A DNA stretch of 27,766 nucleotides from positions 2,191,336-2,219,101 of the forward strand of contig BFEA01000164.1 of assembly GCA_003427395.1 (NCBI GenBank), read 5' to 3'. The position numbers and the translations under genes are program-made. Source of the stretch: Chara braunii (lineage: Eukaryota > Streptophyta > Charophyceae > Charales > Characeae). The number at the start of each line of letters is the position of its first letter. Within the stretch, counting starts at the first letter, position 1. Below are positions 26,181 to 27,766 of this stretch, one piece after another. The notes beneath the pieces are model-generated. The model made no database searches. It saw only the letters and a list, made by a program, of their open reading frames with translations, and was not told the origin of the DNA.

Positions 26181-27766
26181 GCATGAACGTGGACAAGAGG
26201 TTGGTCAGGTGCGCCATGAAAGAAGAAGTAAATAGAGAGATTGTTAAAGTAGAAACTGGCAACAAGGTTGAAGATGGGGTGCACGAGAAAATATAGGTGT
26301 GAAGAAGAAGTAGCGCGCGTGCGAACGTACGATCGACCCAAAAAACGACGGGGTTTGAAACCGCTGAAATGACCTGAAGACACTTAGGGGCATTTCAGAA
26401 GTTTCGGGTGATTTGCAGAACAGGAATTGCTTTTTTTTTTTTTTTTTTTTTTTTTTTCCTTTTTTTTTAGCCACTTCAGGTCATTTCACGAATTTCAGGA
26501 GGGGATCTGAAACCACAGAAGTGGTTGAAGCTTCTAAATGGGGTGTCAGGTACCCCCATCCAAATGGTTGGATGTGGGTACCTGAAACCGCATTCAGAAG
26601 CTTCAGCCACTTCAGGACATTACTGGAATTTCCGGTGAGGACCTGAAACCGCTGAAGTGGCTGAAGCTTCTAAAAGGGATTTCAGGTAACCCCATCCAAA
26701 TGGTTGGATGGGGGAACCTGAAACCCCTTTCTGAAGCTTCAGCCACTTCATGTCATTTCACGAATTTCCGGTGGGGACCTGAAACCGCTGAAGTGGGTGA
26801 AGCTTCTGAAAGGGGTTTCAGATACCCCCATCCAAATGGTTGGATGGGGGTACCTGAAACCCCTTTCAAAAACTTCAACCACTTCATGTATTTTCAGGAA
26901 TTTCAGTTGGGGACCTGAAACCGTTGAAGTGGCTGAAACTTCTGAAAGGGGTTTCAGGTACCCCCTTCTTACTATTTGCAATGGATCAACCTAAAGTGGG
27001 TGGAGTGCCTGAAGGTGGTTTCAGACAACCCCATGTATACATCCACACACAATCCGAAAGTGTAGTAACCTAAAGTGGCTGAACTGCCTGAAAGGAGACC
27101 TGGAAATATATGCAACCGTTAACCATCTCTCACAAAAACAGGAGAGAGGACGCCACACTGAAGAAGAAAAGGGGCGGTGAAAGGAGAAGCCGGGAGAGTG
27201 CACATTGACGTGGCTCGCGCCAGAGCATTCGAAACAGGTGACGAAGATTGTGATGGAGAAGAAGAGGGGTTGATAAGGCGGAATCCGGGGTTTTACAGTA
27301 GGGGAACGTGATAGTGAGGGCAATTTTGGAGTTAAACTAGTGGAGCAGGAGTTAGTTGAGAAGAAGGGGTGCGCGGAGATGTCGAGGGAGGAAAAAGAAG
27401 GGAGAAGGAAGATGGTGAGTCTTGCTCACTTGTCGCGCCAAATTTTGAATCTAAGCAGCGAATTTGATGTTATCAAGGTTAACGGCTGCGTTTTTTTTTT
27501 TTTCCTTTTCATCAAGTAAAACAAGTAGCAATGAATCTTCCCAAATCTTGGGGAAGATCCATTCTCTTTTGACCCGTTTTATGAGTAAGTGAGGGGCGGT
27601 TGTAACCGCGCGCGCCAGTATTAGGATTGATGTAGTCCATAGCATTTGCCATCATGGGGGTGATCCTTATCTTACCCCTCATGACTGTTCCGTCCCTCAT
27701 GCTCATCGTGCGCGACGTGCCTGCTCGCATTCGTCAGTATTTCAGTTGGGCTCTGTCTTTCCATTA
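26181..27766 (+). repeat. Higher-order tandem unit 4 (cut by window end)
   Basis: Marker GCGCCATGAAAGAAGAAG at 26211. Poly-T about 26432-26457, palindrome array about 26460-26975. It stops at the window edge, so the array may continue. Confidence 0.9.
26460..26975. repeat. Palindromic minisatellite array in unit 4
   Basis: Three palindromes with centres near 26563, 26700 and 26838, ending CCCCTTCTTACTATTTGCAA at about 26960-26980. Confidence 0.9.

Overview
The window is nuclear DNA of a eukaryote. It has long CT/GA, AC, AT and poly-T tracts, low gene density, a clear GT-AG intron, satellite-type tandem arrays and several kinds of decayed transposable element. The PIF/Harbinger fragment near the left end reads like the large HARBI1-type families I associate with streptophytes. 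My best guess is a charophyte alga or early-diverging plant (Chara-like), but that is recall and inference. No intact host gene was found.

Layout. 1-2050: GC-rich start, microsatellites and a truncated PIF/Harbinger nuclease fragment (minus strand). 2050-4260: internally duplicated non-coding DNA packed with ~75-bp inverted-repeat elements built on GGTCGGTAGGTGCATA and its complement. 4495-5733: an unrecognised plus-strand gene kept in one frame but crossed by four stops. 6060-6700 and 11040-11440: two related T-rich repeat blocks sharing a CCTGCC/GGCAGG hairpin. Between them, 7592-10345: a broken but nearly full-length Plavaka-type transposase. 11747-12206: two more inverted-repeat elements. 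12667-14035: a broken Ulp1/SENP-like C48 cysteine protease with recognisable His and Gln/Cys motifs but a lost Asp. 15007-16826: a highly charged, unrecognised gene with a 178-bp intron. 17650-19900: three copies of a composite repeat (GA tract, inverted-repeat element, hammerhead remnant, TA tract), plus a 208-bp tandem dimer that carries type III hammerhead ribozymes. 20400 to the right edge: four copies of a ~1.8-2.1-kb tandem unit, each holding an array of ~100-bp palindromes.

How it may fit together. The four plus-strand genes between 4.5 and 16.8 kb, with the same inverted-repeat motif to the left, middle and right, could be one large, decayed Plavaka/CACTA-like transposon (transposase, C48 protease, two accessory proteins) with subterminal repeats in both orientations. 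This is inference; I could not define terminal repeats or target-site duplications. The hammerhead dimer looks like a small retrozyme-like element inserted in or beside its right flank. These two systems are the parts most worth following up.
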